Shown here: piece by piece, positions 47,526 through 58,737 of the stretch
Layout of the letters: the number at the start of each line of letters is the position of its first letter
Numbering within the stretch: the stretch's first letter is position 1
NCBI GenBank assembly: GCA_016808115.1
Contig: JAEQBH010002184.1
Coordinates: forward strand, 186,001 to 250,000
From: Tetrastigma voinierianum
Taxonomy: Eukaryota > Streptophyta > Magnoliopsida > Vitales > Vitaceae
Direction of reading: 5' to 3'
DNA: 64,000 nt
Notes under the pieces: model-generated
What the model saw: the letters and a program-made list of their open reading frames with translations, nothing else
Databases searched by the model: none
Told to the model about the DNA's origin: nothing
Translations under genes and position numbers: made by a program

Positions 47526-48460
47526 GTGAACCGCATGAGGGGGCCCGACCTCGTGATAAGCGATCATAGTCCATGCGCACGATCGCGCCAGGGGGCGAGA
47601 GCGTGGCGAGTTGATCCCTTGGAAACCATACCCCTTGACGGACCGGACATATGTATCTATGTTAGTTCCCTCCTGTCCGAGGAGGAGAAGGCCCAATTAT
47701 TCCAAGTGATACAGTTGATTACTAATGTATTTGCTTGGACTCATGCAGATATGATCGGAATAAGCCCCACGCACGCCTCGTGTGAAACTAAACATCGCCA
47801 CATCCGCGAAGCGATCGGGTGGTAAAGAGGCGGCTTTCACGGATCGCCACTTGGTCATCAGGCTAAGTGGAGTAATCATACGCATAATGGAATTATCGGA
47901 AGCCGGAGTTAAATACCCGAATGGCTTGCCAACGTGAGGTGGTGTTCGTTCAAAGAGGGAGCAATGGAGGGTGTGTGGATTACACGGGACCTCGACAACG
48001 CACAATCCAAAGACAACTTTCCTTTGCCTCGCCAGATCATATTGGCGGATGCTTATTGAGGGGCACGGTATGCTATTCACTAGGCACTTGCTAAGGATAC
48101 CACTAGATCCCCATGCACCCCCCGGATGCGGAAAAAACTTTTGTTCATCACTCCCCATGGACTCTACTGTTACAATGTGATGCCTTTCGGCTTAAAGAAT
48201 GCAGGGGCCACCTATCAGAGGTTGGTGACGAAAATGTTTCGACCGTTACTCGGTAGCACAATGGAAGTCTATATTGATGATATGCTAGTAAAATCCAAGC
48301 AGCACCCGGATCACATTTGCACATCTCAGAACATTCGGCCTCCTCGAGATAATATGAGTATGAAAATGAACCCCTTAAATGTGCCTTCGAGGGTTAGCGG
48401 CTGGCCGATTCCTTGGCTATGGTAACTTAAAGGGGATAGAGGGCTAATCTGCCCAACTTA
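47526..48460 (+). pseudogene. Tat-type reverse transcriptase, broken
   Basis: The segment 47,526-47,825 contains VSSLLSEEEKAQLFQVIQLI and NVFAWTHADMIGISP, the conserved lead-in to Tat RT. RT proper is recognisable from WRVCGLHGTST (47,966) and, in 48,126-48,425, from LFITPHGLYCYNVMPFGLKN, GATYQRLVTKMFR and VYIDDMLVKS. The catalytic YIDD box lies at 48,270-48,281 and is intact. Around 48,000-48,120 the frame is scrambled, and after 48,300 it shifts again. Confidence 0.87.
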
Positions 48461-48469
48461 AAATTTATC

Positions 48470-49600
48470 TTGTCGTCGGCCCCGGCTCGAAAGGGATCCG
48501 ACAGCGGCCGTGCAGGTTGGCGTGCGGGGCGCTTTATTTCCCTCGCGGGCGGGTTTGAAACCGCCTGCCGCTGCTACGGGGGAGCCAGCGGGCTGAATGG
48601 AATGAGGAATGCAACCGGGCTAGCAATCAAGCAATACCTAACAGAGCCCCCGATTCTTGTGAGCCTGGAAGCAGGTGACACCCTCTATCTCTACCTAGCA
48701 ACCTCTGATATAGCAGTAAACACCGCCTTGTTTAAAGAATGTGGGGATGCGAAGTTAAGGCCAGTGTTTTTTGTCAGCAAATCCTTTACCGACACGGAGA
48801 CCAGATATACCCACCTCGAGCAAGCTTCCTTAGCCCTCCGGACGATAGCTGGCTCGCCCATGCTTCTAGGCTCATCTGACAATGGTGCTAAGCGATCTTT
48901 CACTCGGGGCACGATTCATAAGCTAGGGTCTGTTTGGAAGGATGGCAGTTAGAGCGATGGAATTAGCAGTATGGTATCCGGTACAAAGTGTTTGAGACTT
49001 TGAGAAGGGGGCAAGTCTTAGTGACTTCCTTTGCGAAATCCACGACTGGAATGCTTGCGAATAAAGGGTGAGGTGGATTTGTGGATGGGGCTTCAGAGAC
49101 GATCAGGAATTGCTTGTCGATGCCGCAATTAACCTCCCAATAGGGAAAGGAGTTGAGCAGTGATGGAGTTGGGCTTGATTGCCACGATAACGGGTAGTCT
49201 GAGGCCACAATAAGCGGGACTGAGCTCGCACTCGCTATGGTTGTGGCCAAACCCGGGTCTTAGATCCGGAGCGATTTCATGGCTAGTTGTCAGGACGGTT
49301 AATGCGAGATTAAGTCCGGGGGACCCCGAATGACAAGTATGCTTCCTTAGTCAAACAAAAATTAAACGCCCTCTCGACCTGGAAACTGGAACATGTCCGG
49401 GATTATGTGGAGGGCGATGCCTTGGCGTCGTGGTACCTTCCGCTCTTGATAGCGAATCGTATTTCTACCCGTCTTGTCAGGATGGACTCCTACATCTTTG
49501 CCGCGCCCAAGTAAACCAGGTAAAGGAAGTCCCCCCATCTTGGATGGACCCCATTCGACTATACATAGCAACGGGGGAACTACCTAATGACTGAGACAAG
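48470..49600 (+). pseudogene. Tat-type RNase H region, broken
   Basis: KQYLTEPPILVSLEAGDTLY and FFVSKSFTDTETRYTHLEQA (48,625-48,830) are the RT connection and first RNase H segment of Tat elements. From 48,960 to 49,330 the text is hard to frame but sits where Tat elements carry a second, archaeal-type RNase H. Near 49,535 SWMDPIRLYIATGELPND and KAHKVLV mark the linker before integrase. Whether the second RNase H is really present cannot be decided because of frame breaks. Confidence 0.75.
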
Positions 49601-49719
49601 GCTCACAAGGTTCTAGTTTAGTCGGCTAGATTCTCCATGATAGACATCCAGGCGATCTGAAACGATCCACTAGGCGGGATATACACGATGTCAACCGAAC
49701 AAGACGATATGTATTAATT

Positions 49720-50722
49720 GAATTGCATGAAGGCATATGCGGGAATCACCCAGGACGAGAACTCCTAGCCCACGGGGCCCATTCGGGGGTAGTATTGACC
49801 CAGCTGCGGGAGTCGGGCCTGCTGGGTGTCGAGAGATGTGATACCTGCGAATGTCCCCCATCTTGAAATCAGGTCACGAGACTTGGTCTCCATCTCCAGC
49901 CCATGGCCATTCGCTCCATGGGATTGACATAGTCGGTCCACTTCCTTTGCCAGAGCTCAAAAGAAACTATTATTGGTCCCCATAGATTATTTGTTAAATG
50001 GATAGAAGGCGTGCTTTCGTCGATCAAAGATAGAATGTTACTCGGTTTTATACGGGAAAAACATTGTCTACGAGGTTTGGCATCCCGAGATCAATCGAGG
50101 TCAGATGCAGACGCAATTTGACAATGAGTCTAACGGAACTTTTGCCAGGAATTGAAGATTAAAAATTTATATTATACCCCTCGGTATTCTCAAAGCAATG
50201 GCCAAGTAGAAGCCTCGACAAAACTAGCATTTATTTGCCTTGAAAAGCGGTTGGAGCTACGCACAAAGGAAATGGGTGAAGAACTCCCGAGTGCTTTGGG
50301 CTACGGAACTATTAGAAAGCGTTGGCATCTCCTGGATTTGCACTCACCTACGGGATGGAGCGGGTCGTCCCAGAAATTGGCTGCCCGCCATCCGACGGAT
50401 ACCCCGGAGTCGAGAAATGCGAGAATCAGCTAATCAAGGAGTTAAACATGAGTGATGAAGCGGCGGAAGCCCAGCTACTTAATCAAGCTTGGCAAACTCC
50501 TATAGCAGAGCGAGTTAAGCTTGAAGGTGTTTCGATTGACGATACGGTCTTGAAAGTTTTGAAAATACGAAACCCCCTTTGTAGGAAAATTCGGCCAATG
50601 GGAAGGACCCATGTCGTGATGCGAGCTAGTAAAACCGGGTCCTACGCTACAGATAAAATGGATGGAACCCCTGTACCTAGAATGTGGAATGTCATGCATT
50701 TGAGAAGGTATTATCAATAAAA
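49720..50722 (+). pseudogene. Tat-type integrase, broken
   Basis: LHEG-type text (49,722) and GNHPG (49,742) start the zinc finger; CDTCEC follows (49,843). GIDIVGPLP-like text (49,922) and VDYLLNG/FVKWIEG (49,980) cover the first catalytic segment. The frame 50,152-50,433 reads KIKNLYYTPRYSQSNGQVEA with the third catalytic glutamate. The end is well kept: 50,322-50,720 has FALTYGMERVVPEIG and finishes MWNVMHLRRYYQ followed by TAA, the usual C-terminus of this lineage. Confidence 0.88.
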
Positions 50723-50814
50723 GCATATCATTATCTTTGACTCCTATGGCTTTGCATATTTTTCTATATCTGGTCAAATTCAAAGTCGGATGGCGCGATA
50801 AAGCCCGGCACATC
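50723..50814 (+). repeat. Tat 3' region tandem repeat, left remnant
   Basis: Starts 3' of the integrase stop. The text CTGGTCAAATTCAAAGTCGG and on to CGCGATAAAGCCCGGC matches units at 61,976 and 62,045 on the other side of the Tekay element. It is one unit of the repeat, cut by the Tekay insertion. Confidence 0.75.
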
Positions 50815-53800
50815 TGTGGTATCCCTTACCGCCCAGGCAGTTTGGGCGGATGCGGTGTAGTCAGGGTTGCCCTTGGAATCACTGAAATCACTCGAAATCA
50901 TATCTTTGCGGAAGCGATTACAAAGTGGGCAAACCCGTAAACCTTTTCATTTAATGAAATCCATTTACAATGTGAAGCTGTCGAGCCTTTTCAAAATGAT
51001 TTACAAAATAGATGTTCGATATTCAAATTGTTTTATCTACAAATATCCGTATCAAAAGAACACATGAAATAATAGTGCACATGTCGAACGTACTTTCAGA
51101 ATTTCTTTTCTTTTATGACTGGCCGCTCCTCGATCTGCCCGGGTCGTATCGATCACCTATCTATCTTTCGGTACTGCGCATTGGTAAACAATACGCTAAG
51201 CATTTTCATGCTTAGTGGTTCTATACAAATCCATTCCTGGAGTTCCATCTTAAATCGATTCATGCGATTTAATGATTCGAGAACTTTCAATCTTTTTGAG
51301 GATGATCGATATAAATACAATACATATACTTTATTATATATATATATATCTGATAAGTTATAGTTCATTGATCATCCGTAAATACATTTTCATAATCAAT
51401 ATTTCACAATCTCGAATCAATTCAAATATGCTCCGCAGGTCGATTCCCGGTTCTGCTTCCAGTCGATTCGAAAATCAATTGGTTGTGCCCGATCAATTAG
51501 GATTATGCCCGATCAATTCAGTTATGCCCATCAATTCGAGTTATGCCCTTAACGAATTTAACTATGTCCTCGATATACGGGATATCGAGTCATAGAGCAC
51601 GGTCCATTGAAACTACTTGATAGATATCAAATGATTTTTATAACGTAAATACGGTCATTTAGGCTCTTGTAGTTATAAACAATCAAATAGTGAACTACTT
51701 ACTGTCTGGTCCCAACCCAGAATTTCTTGTCGAGACACATCTGTATCCTGATAGTTAGCGATACTTGCTATTTGACCCTATTAGTATATATCCCATCCTT
51801 AATGTGAAATAAACGGTTAACATTATTAAAAGGCGTTCAAATCCTTTTATGGCAAAATATAATTTTAATATATTAAAACGTATAAGCAGTTTATTCCTCA
51901 ATAATCGTGCACGATTTTTATAAAGAAAACATTTCCTGATCACTTTTCTCAAATCAATTAAATCCCGATGCAATATGCTTTTAGAACAAACATTTCAAAC
52001 TTGAAATGAATAGGATTTAAGAAGAACAAACATTTCAAATTTTGAAGCAGGAATATGAGTAAGTAGAACAAACCCGAAAATATTTGCACTTTGATTCCAA
52101 TCCTTGGAATCTCAATCACGGTTGGCTTTTCCTCCTCGTATTCGATTCATTCAGAAACCATTAAAAGAACGATATTATTCGTGTGTACTAGTAGTTTTGG
52201 TTGGGGATTGCAGTTTTCGAAAATTTAATATGAGTTCCAATTTTAACAATATATATATGAGATGGATTCTTGACTCAATGGGCTTTCCATAGAGTCAAAG
52301 ATCTGAATCGAGTTCGGACCGAGAAGGAGTTTATGACTTCTTAGAAGTTGGAGGTCATACAGTCAAATCTGAATGACAGAGCTGACCTGAGAAACTGGAC
52401 TGGCTGATCTATCACCTCGGTTAAACATCTTCTATCATCCTCAGTTATATTAATGTGATGGCTCGATGGGCTTTCCATAAGAATTCGAAACGCCCCGAAT
52501 CGGAGTTCAAGCGAGAGGAATATGACCGCCTTAGAAGTTGGAGGTCATGCGTAGTCAACTTTTGACGAGGCGCTTTGAGCTGACGAGGCACGCGAAGTGA
52601 CGAGCTCGTTCAAACACCTGGGTCTGATATCTAACATCCTCCTCCAGGCATATCGTATGTTCTACTTGACTCCATGGGCTTTCCATAGAGTCGAGAACAC
52701 CAATGGGAGTTCAAGCGAAAGAAATATGACCAGAAGTTGGAGGTCATGCGTGATACGCTTTGACAGTGAGCCTAGTAGCCATTTACCTTTGAAGTGGCTG
52801 AGCTCATTCAAGCACCTCAGTCTGACATCTAACATCCTCCTCGAGGCATATCAATGTATTGCTTGACTCCATGGGCTTCCATAGAGTCAAGAACATGTCG
52901 GGTTCAAACGAAGGAGATATGACATTAGAAGTTGGAGGGTCATCGTAGTCAACGACGGTACGGCACGAGGCGACGACCAGCTGTTTGACAACCAGCATTT
53001 GACGACCTCGGTTTGGCGACCAACCGCTTCATTTGACTGTTCTGAGTAAAAGACTGTAACTTGGTCTACAGGAGTCGGGTGAGAGAGATTCAAAGCCTAA
53101 CATCAAGTTCATTGATGTGGCTACAATTTCTGAAGGACTTGCTGTAAATTCTCTTTATTTCCGACCCAAAAACCCGTTCTAAGGTCCGGTAGTTGACCGG
53201 GTGGCGGAAGCCGGCAGGCCCAGTTGCTTGGGCTGACCTCAGTAAAGGACTATAACTTAGTCTCACAGAGGAGTCCAAATCGAGAAATTCAAGCCTAACA
53301 TCAAGTTAATTGATGTGGCTACAATTTACTAGAAAGGGCCTTTGCTACAATTCCCTTCACTTCGTACCCCGAAATCGGGCTCAAAGGTTCGGCTAGTGCA
53401 CTACCCTGATGTGGCGACTTACGTGGTTTAAAATGCAACCAAACATTCCCCTAAGGCAAGATAACCACCCAACATTCCCTAGGGTAGAAGATGGCCAAGT
53501 AGGAGAAGACCTACCTCCTGGATGTTGTCGAAACTCTCCGTTTACGGTCTCTACTTGTAGCTCTTGTCATGAGGACGGACTTTCCTTCTTGCCTCGAAGA
53601 AGACCTATGGTCCGATTGTCGGAAAATCTAGAGAGAAGATGGAGTCTCTCTCTCTAACTCTCCCTTTTCTCTGTTTTTCTTTTTCTTATGGATCACTCTT
53701 AATCGTACTTTAAAAAGGATGAAACTTCCTCCCACTTTCCTACATGCCACATGCCCTTTCCTTGATTTTTTTTCTTCTTTTCTTTAGTTCTTTTTATATT

Positions 53801-54064
53801 TAGGTCCCTCCATTTCTCTATTATTTTTCATCTAAGTCTCCTATTTTCACTTAGACATATAATCTTATTTACAATTGACCCTTAGGTCCCCATTTTTCAA
53901 TTTTCATATTTTCTCTTTTTCACTTGGGTGTATTTCCAGATTCAATAATCATTTAATCAATATTCGTCTAACAATTCCTAGAAAAATACAGTGGCCCAAT
54001 TATACCCGGAATATATAATAGAATTTTATTTATAAAAATTCCGGGGTATTTTTGAAGCGTCCCA
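50815..54064 (-). mobile_element. Tekay 3' LTR
   Basis: Plus-strand start TGTGGTATCCCTTACCGCC, end GAAGCGTCCCA. Collinear with 58,738-61,947 and with the solo LTR at 16,700-20,115. Contains four units of a roughly 190-bp tandem repeat from 52,266 to about 53,040, then two units of another repeat of about 185 bp (53,045 and 53,230) marked by ATCAAGTTCATTGATGTGGC. Short frames here are not genes. Confidence 0.88.
52266..53040. repeat. Tekay LTR tandem repeat, four units
   Basis: Unit starts near 52,266, 52,455, 52,662 and 52,860 with TTCTTGACTCAATGGGCTTT variants, and unit ends with ACATCCTCCT and GGCATATCA. The same array is at 60,155-60,900 and 18,024-18,780. Confidence 0.8.
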
Positions 54065-54080
54065 GCTCTCCTCTTAAAAA
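54065..54080 (-). promoter_or_regulatory. Tekay polypurine tract
   Basis: Minus-strand AAGAGGAGAGC directly before the LTR start, preceded by AATTTCGAGGACTAAATT, the conserved word at the end of Tekay pol. Confidence 0.8.
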
Positions 54081-54084
54081 AAAT

Positions 54085-54290
54085 TTAGTCCTCGAAATTA
54101 CCTTATTAACCGATTGCGGATATTGTTCTTCGTCGTTCCCTCCACTTTCCCAAGTGGCTTCTTCAGTCTTATGGTTTCTCCACAGCACTTTGACTAGCGG
54201 AATCTTCTTGTTAAGTAATTCTCACTTCATGAGCAAAATCTCCTCTTGGCTCTTCTTCATCTCGAATCGGCCTCGGCTCGATTGTCTCAG
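54085..54290 (-). pseudogene. Tekay integrase C-terminal chromodomain
   Basis: On the minus strand the word KIPLVKVLWRNHKTEEATWE spans 54,204-54,145, the typical core of the chromodomain fused to integrase in Tekay/Del chromoviruses; the preceding text carries EEP (54,270). Chromodomains read or bind chromatin marks and are thought to steer integration toward heterochromatin. A frame change separates it from the rest of integrase. Confidence 0.8.
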
Positions 54291-55390
54291 AAGAGACTAC
54301 ATGTGACCAATTACGGACTATACCCTCCTTAGCATTGAGACATGAAGCCATTATGGATTTTCTCCAAGTCGAGGTAATGCCAACTGTGCCACTTTGGACC
54401 CACTTTTCTCAATCACTTCATAGGAGCCCGATAAATACAGGGCTCGACTTGCCCACTTTTCCCAATCTCATTACCTTCTTCTAAGGCGATACTTTTAGAA
54501 ACACTTTTTCCCCGATCTCATATCGAATATCTTTTCTTTTCATGTCGGCATATGATTTCTGTCTATCGGTGGCCACCTTCAATCTTTCTCTAATCATTTT
54601 CACTTTTTCTTAAGTCTCCTGTATCAAGTCAGGAGTTACTTTCCCTTTCGACCCGATTAGTCGACCTGGCGGTGTTCTACATTTCTCATATAAAGCCTCA
54701 TAAGGCGCCATTCCAATACTTGATTGGAAAGCGTTGTTGTACGCGATTTAACTAAGCGATGTGTCGATCGACTACCCACCAGTCGATCACCTGACTCCTT
54801 AACATATCTTCAGGAATGCGGATCACTTTCTCTCGGATTGTCCATTCGTTTTGTGGGTGGGCAATCATGTTGGGACCCGATTCAGTGCCCGAAGCCTCTT
54901 GCAATTTTCCCCAAAATCTCGAAGTAAACCTCGGATCTCGGTCTGAAATAATGGATACAGGAATCCCATGTAACCGAACTATTTCCTTGATATACATCTC
55001 TGCTAGCTTGTCAAGTGAATAGTCGGTTCTCACTGGTAGGAAGTGAGCTGATTTGGTTAATCGGTCTACTATGACCCAAACTGAGTCATGCTTTCTCCCT
55101 GTCAATGGTATTGACCCGCAAGAAATCCGCGGTGATTCGGTCCCATTTCCCTTTCGGTGATCTAATAAGGAACGCGATAATTAGAAGGAGCTTGATGCTC
55201 TGCGCTGCTCTTTGACACACGAACGGTTACATATTTACGACCGCGTCTCTTTTCATCCGGACCACGAGAATGGCATTTTAAATCTCGGTACATCTTTTGT
55301 GCTACCGGGATGCATAGCAAAAAGATCCACTATGTGCCTCTTCAAGAGTATGGATTTCTCGAATCATTACCGGTTAGATGCCCGGGGCAG
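54291..55390 (-). pseudogene. Tekay integrase core, broken
   Basis: Frame 55,105-54,752 (minus) has [20 protein letters not shown] with a catalytic aspartate, then [19 protein letters not shown] with the second. The third catalytic residue should follow near 54,840, where HPQNEWT replaces the normal HPQTDGQ-E segment, so it is not readable. The N-terminal zinc finger lies upstream (55,130-55,390) in broken frames with a CQ-K-like remnant. Confidence 0.87.
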
Positions 55391-55400
55391 ATTCTTATAT

Positions 55401-55880
55401 CTAAAACTCCATTTCGTTCTTGTGAACTCGGTTCCTTACCATTTCTAATCGATTTATTATGGCGTGATTTTCTCTTCTTTCCTTTGTGCCTCTAACACTT
55501 GATTCAACAAACTTGGTCTCGTGATGTAGTGCTGCCACTCTGGGTATCATCGTCGATAATGTGAAATGGGCGTTGGCTCGAAGCGTTTGTATTGACTTTC
55601 TACTCAAAGCGTCGGCCACTACATTGGCCTTTCCTGAGTGATAATCAATCACACAGTCGTAATCTTTTATTAGTTCCATCCATCTCCGTTGTCTCAAGTT
55701 AAGTTCTCGTTGGGAGGGCAAATACTTAAGACTCTTATGATCAGTGTAGATGAAACACTTCTCTCCATACAAATAATGTCTCCAAATTTTCAGTTCAAAT
55801 ACAATTGCGGCTAATTCCAAATCATGCGTGGGGTAGTTCTTTTCATGCGACTTCAACTGTCTTGAAGCATAGGCTACCAC
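55401..55880 (-). pseudogene. Tekay RNase H
   Basis: Frame of 159 codons on the minus strand. [20 protein letters not shown] opens it, [18 protein letters not shown] and [10 protein letters not shown] follow, and [10 protein letters not shown] closes the domain. The first catalytic aspartate region (FTVYCDAS-type) is just upstream, outside this frame. The downstream tail leads to the integrase zinc finger. It is the longest clean piece of retroelement protein in the window. Confidence 0.9.
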
Positions 55881-56834
55881 TTTACCCTCTTTGCGTTAGG
55901 ACACATCGAATCCGTTTAAGCGACGCGTACCAAAAATCACATATTCTCTATAGTAAAATTAGGTTGAAGATGGAGCAGGAGCCTCGGTTAAAGAATGCTT
56001 TTAACTTATCAAAACTTCTTTGACATTTTCCTCCATTCATACTTTACATTTTTAAGGCAATCTGTCATCAGTGCGATCATAAGCCATGCAACAAATCTTA
56101 CATGTGGTATCACCGCGATCCCGGGAAACTACGCACTTCGATAACATTTCTTGGTGGTTTCCAATCAAGAACCACTTCTATTTTCTTTGGATCCACTCGG
56201 ATTCCTTCTTCGTCCTGATATTTTGAAAAGGACACTTCATTCATCCAAAACTCACACTTGCTCGAGTTTAAGCAGCCTGGCGCTCTTTCCTCAGTCTACA
56301 ATACTACTCTAAGGTGTGTCATAACTCTTTGATCTTTTGAATACGGGAATATCGTCTATGAACACTACGACAAATGGAGCGTCACATACAGTAGGAAAAC
56401 CACGATTCATTAGGTCCATGAGCGGCCGTGGGCATTTGTCGATCAATGTCCATATCGCGTCCTAAACGCCGTCTTATGCACATCGACATCTTTAATTCTC
56501 AACTGATGGGTACCCCGGATCGCAAGTCAATCTTTGAAGATACTTGCACCTTTTAATTAGTCGAAACGAATCATCGATCACGGGTAACGGATACTTATTC
56601 TTTCTTTGTTAGCTTGTTCGGTTAATGCATGAATCAATACATAGCCGAAGTGTACCATCTTTCTTTTTAACAAAAAGCACGGGAGCTCCCATGGTGATAC
56701 ACTTGGTCTAATAAACCCTTTTTCTAGTAGTTCTTGCAAGCTGATTTCAATTCCTTTAGCTCAGAGGAGCCGTGCATGCGGTGTAATGGATGCAGGTGTG
56801 GCACACAGTCGCAGCGTCGATATAGCTCAATCTC
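55881..56834 (-). pseudogene. Tekay reverse transcriptase, broken
   Basis: Lies between protease and RNase H on the minus strand. The catalytic box VVVFIDDI is at about 56,371-56,348, with FIDD at 56,362-56,351. The upstream frame pieces include text fitting GAPVLFVKKKDG (about 56,690) and RLCIDYR-like sequence near 56,630. Downstream, FLGHVIS-type words near 56,240-56,290 are disrupted. Many short frame breaks. Confidence 0.82.
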
Positions 56835-57445
56835 CTATGTGGGGGCAATCCTGGTAACTCTTCGAGCACGTCCGGAAGGGTCGCTGCCCGATGAATGCTC
56901 GGATACACTAGGCCTTGCCTTTACCGTATCAATCACATAAGCTAAGTAGGCTTCACATCCTTTCCGCACCATCGTTCTAGCAGTGGCGGCGGATATCACA
57001 TTAGATAGGTGATTTGACCTCTCACCGATGAAAGTTACTTCATCTTCATTCGGTGTTCTTAAGGTTACTCTTTTCATTCTACAATCAACTATTGCTTGAT
57101 GTCGGGACAGCAGTCATCCCCAATATCATCAAACTCCTGCGAGCGATAACTTCAATCAAATCTCCCAATTCATACTCACCGTATTTTGGCGGAATGATCT
57201 ACATGCACTCTGTTCCGCAATAACACTATGGCGAGTGGGTTCGTCACCAGAGATGTCATACTAGTTTCACTCTCGGCAATTTACTAAGTTGGGTATGTCG
57301 GTACATGTATGAATGAGTCGATCTGGATCTATCAATGCATGCACAGTAGTATCAAAGATAGTAAAGTGCAGGCTATTACATCTGGGCGTCGGTATCTTTC
57401 ACTTCTTACTTTTCATTACTTATGCTCTAGGTGGAGCACGACCAT
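56835..57445 (-). pseudogene. Tekay protease and protease-RT linker
   Basis: On the minus strand, ALIDPD followed by a shifted THTCTDI near 57,340 fits the ALID-GSTHS active site of Tekay proteases. Frame 57,077-56,835 then reads MKRVTLRTPNEDEVTFIGER and GCEAYLAYVID, the linker that precedes RT in this lineage. Confidence 0.75.
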
Positions 57446-58570
57446 CACCCTACAACGTTTGTGTCCCTTGTTCTCGAACCTCGGTGATGCAACACTCTTG
57501 TTGCCTTTTGTACCACTAAAAATTTGTACCCCGGTCGAGGTGCTATAAATGAATGAGCTCTGAAACGATCTCTTGCTTTATGCTCTTTGGATCCCACCAA
57601 ATCAAATAGCTTACAGTAAGTCTCAACATTCTCCCTTATGATTTCTCCCACAATGGGAACTTGTAATGGGGAGCAATCGTCACTCCTAGAAGCACCTCTG
57701 TGTACTATGGCCAGCGGTCTTTGGTAGAGTAGTATTCCTCACGGTAGCACAGTTTATGGTGATTGAACCACAATGGTCCTGAATTTCTTCCTTTGTTGTT
57801 GTTGCGAGCTGGACTGACCTGGATTTTTCTTTCCTTGTCTTTTATCTTTTCTCTCTCTTTTCTCTTTCTTTACTCTTTCCACATTCAATGCACATGTGAA
57901 TTTGGAGAAATCCTCATGGAAAAATCTTTGTGACATGGGCTCGGATATGGTCATTAAGGCCGTGCTGACCCTACGACACTTTTCTTCCTCACTCACAAGT
58001 ATCTTTGGAGCATACTTACTCAACCGGGTGAATTCTCTTTGATATTCGGTCACACTCATCTGTCTTTGCTTCAGATTATGAAACTCCCGTCTCATGTTGT
58101 TCAGATAAATGCGACCCAAATAGTGCTTCTTGAACTCATCCAAGAAGAACTTCCATGTAACTCTCTCTGATGGTGCGGTCCTGGTCACGGAAACCCACGG
58201 CCAGCCTCATCTTGTAGTAATACAAGATTACATTTCCAACTTCTCTTGGTTGGTACAGTATTTTGAAACATTACCTTCGGATATATAGATGAAATTTTCT
58301 CACTGTAGAGAGAATAAAATATCTTTCTTACATAAAATCTAAGGTGGATGCCTTGTAATTCTCTCGATGGTAGATGGCTTTGAAACCAAATAGAATTTGG
58401 ATTTTTTACTGTACTGAGCTATTCTTTGGAGGATACCCATAGTACCTCCACACACTTGTTCTGGTTCATGCATTGGTGGGGCATGGGATGCTTGCCCACC
58501 TTCACGCTGCGGGGATTTGTTTGGGAGTCCTGGTCATCCTCGACCACTGAGAGCTAGGAAGCGAATCCAT
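57446..58570 (-). pseudogene. Tekay gag, broken
   Basis: A possible start is the minus-strand ATG at 58,570. The core frame 58,188-57,754 reads SERVTWKFFLDEFKKHYLGR, then EFHNLKQRQMSVTEYQREFT, RLSKYAPKIL and EEEKCRR, a textbook Tekay gag, followed by a basic tail and a glutamine run. Frame 57,651-57,445 contains TYCKLFDLVGSKEHKARD, where a CCHC zinc knuckle with one cysteine altered can be seen. Confidence 0.88.
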
Positions 58571-58713
58571 GCTTATCCTATTTAGACAAGAAAGATCCGC
58601 GTCAGAGTCATGTCATCCTTTATGTGCAAATGAAATGCATGTTATAAAATAATAATAAAAATTTAAAATTATTTACAAACAATTTCGAAATCATTTTTAT
58701 AGAACACTTTAAA

Positions 58714-58737
58714 CCTAGGCTCACGATACGATAAAGA
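58714..58737 (-). promoter_or_regulatory. Tekay primer-binding site (tRNA-Met type), altered
   Basis: Minus-strand text right after the LTR end is ATCTTTATCGTATCGTGAGC. The expected plant site is TGGTATCAGAGC, complementary to initiator tRNA-Met. The match is good except that CAG is replaced by CGTG, so the site is an altered or mis-sequenced tRNA-Met site. Confidence 0.65.

Noticed and set aside
48960..49250. 95-codon minus-strand frame within Tat pol
   Set aside because: It is antisense to the RNase H to integrase interval and shows no family resemblance.
50810..50814. ACATC / ACATG as the Tekay target duplication
   Set aside because: Bases ACA on the right belong to the LTR end itself, and the following TGTCC does not match, so no duplication can be claimed.
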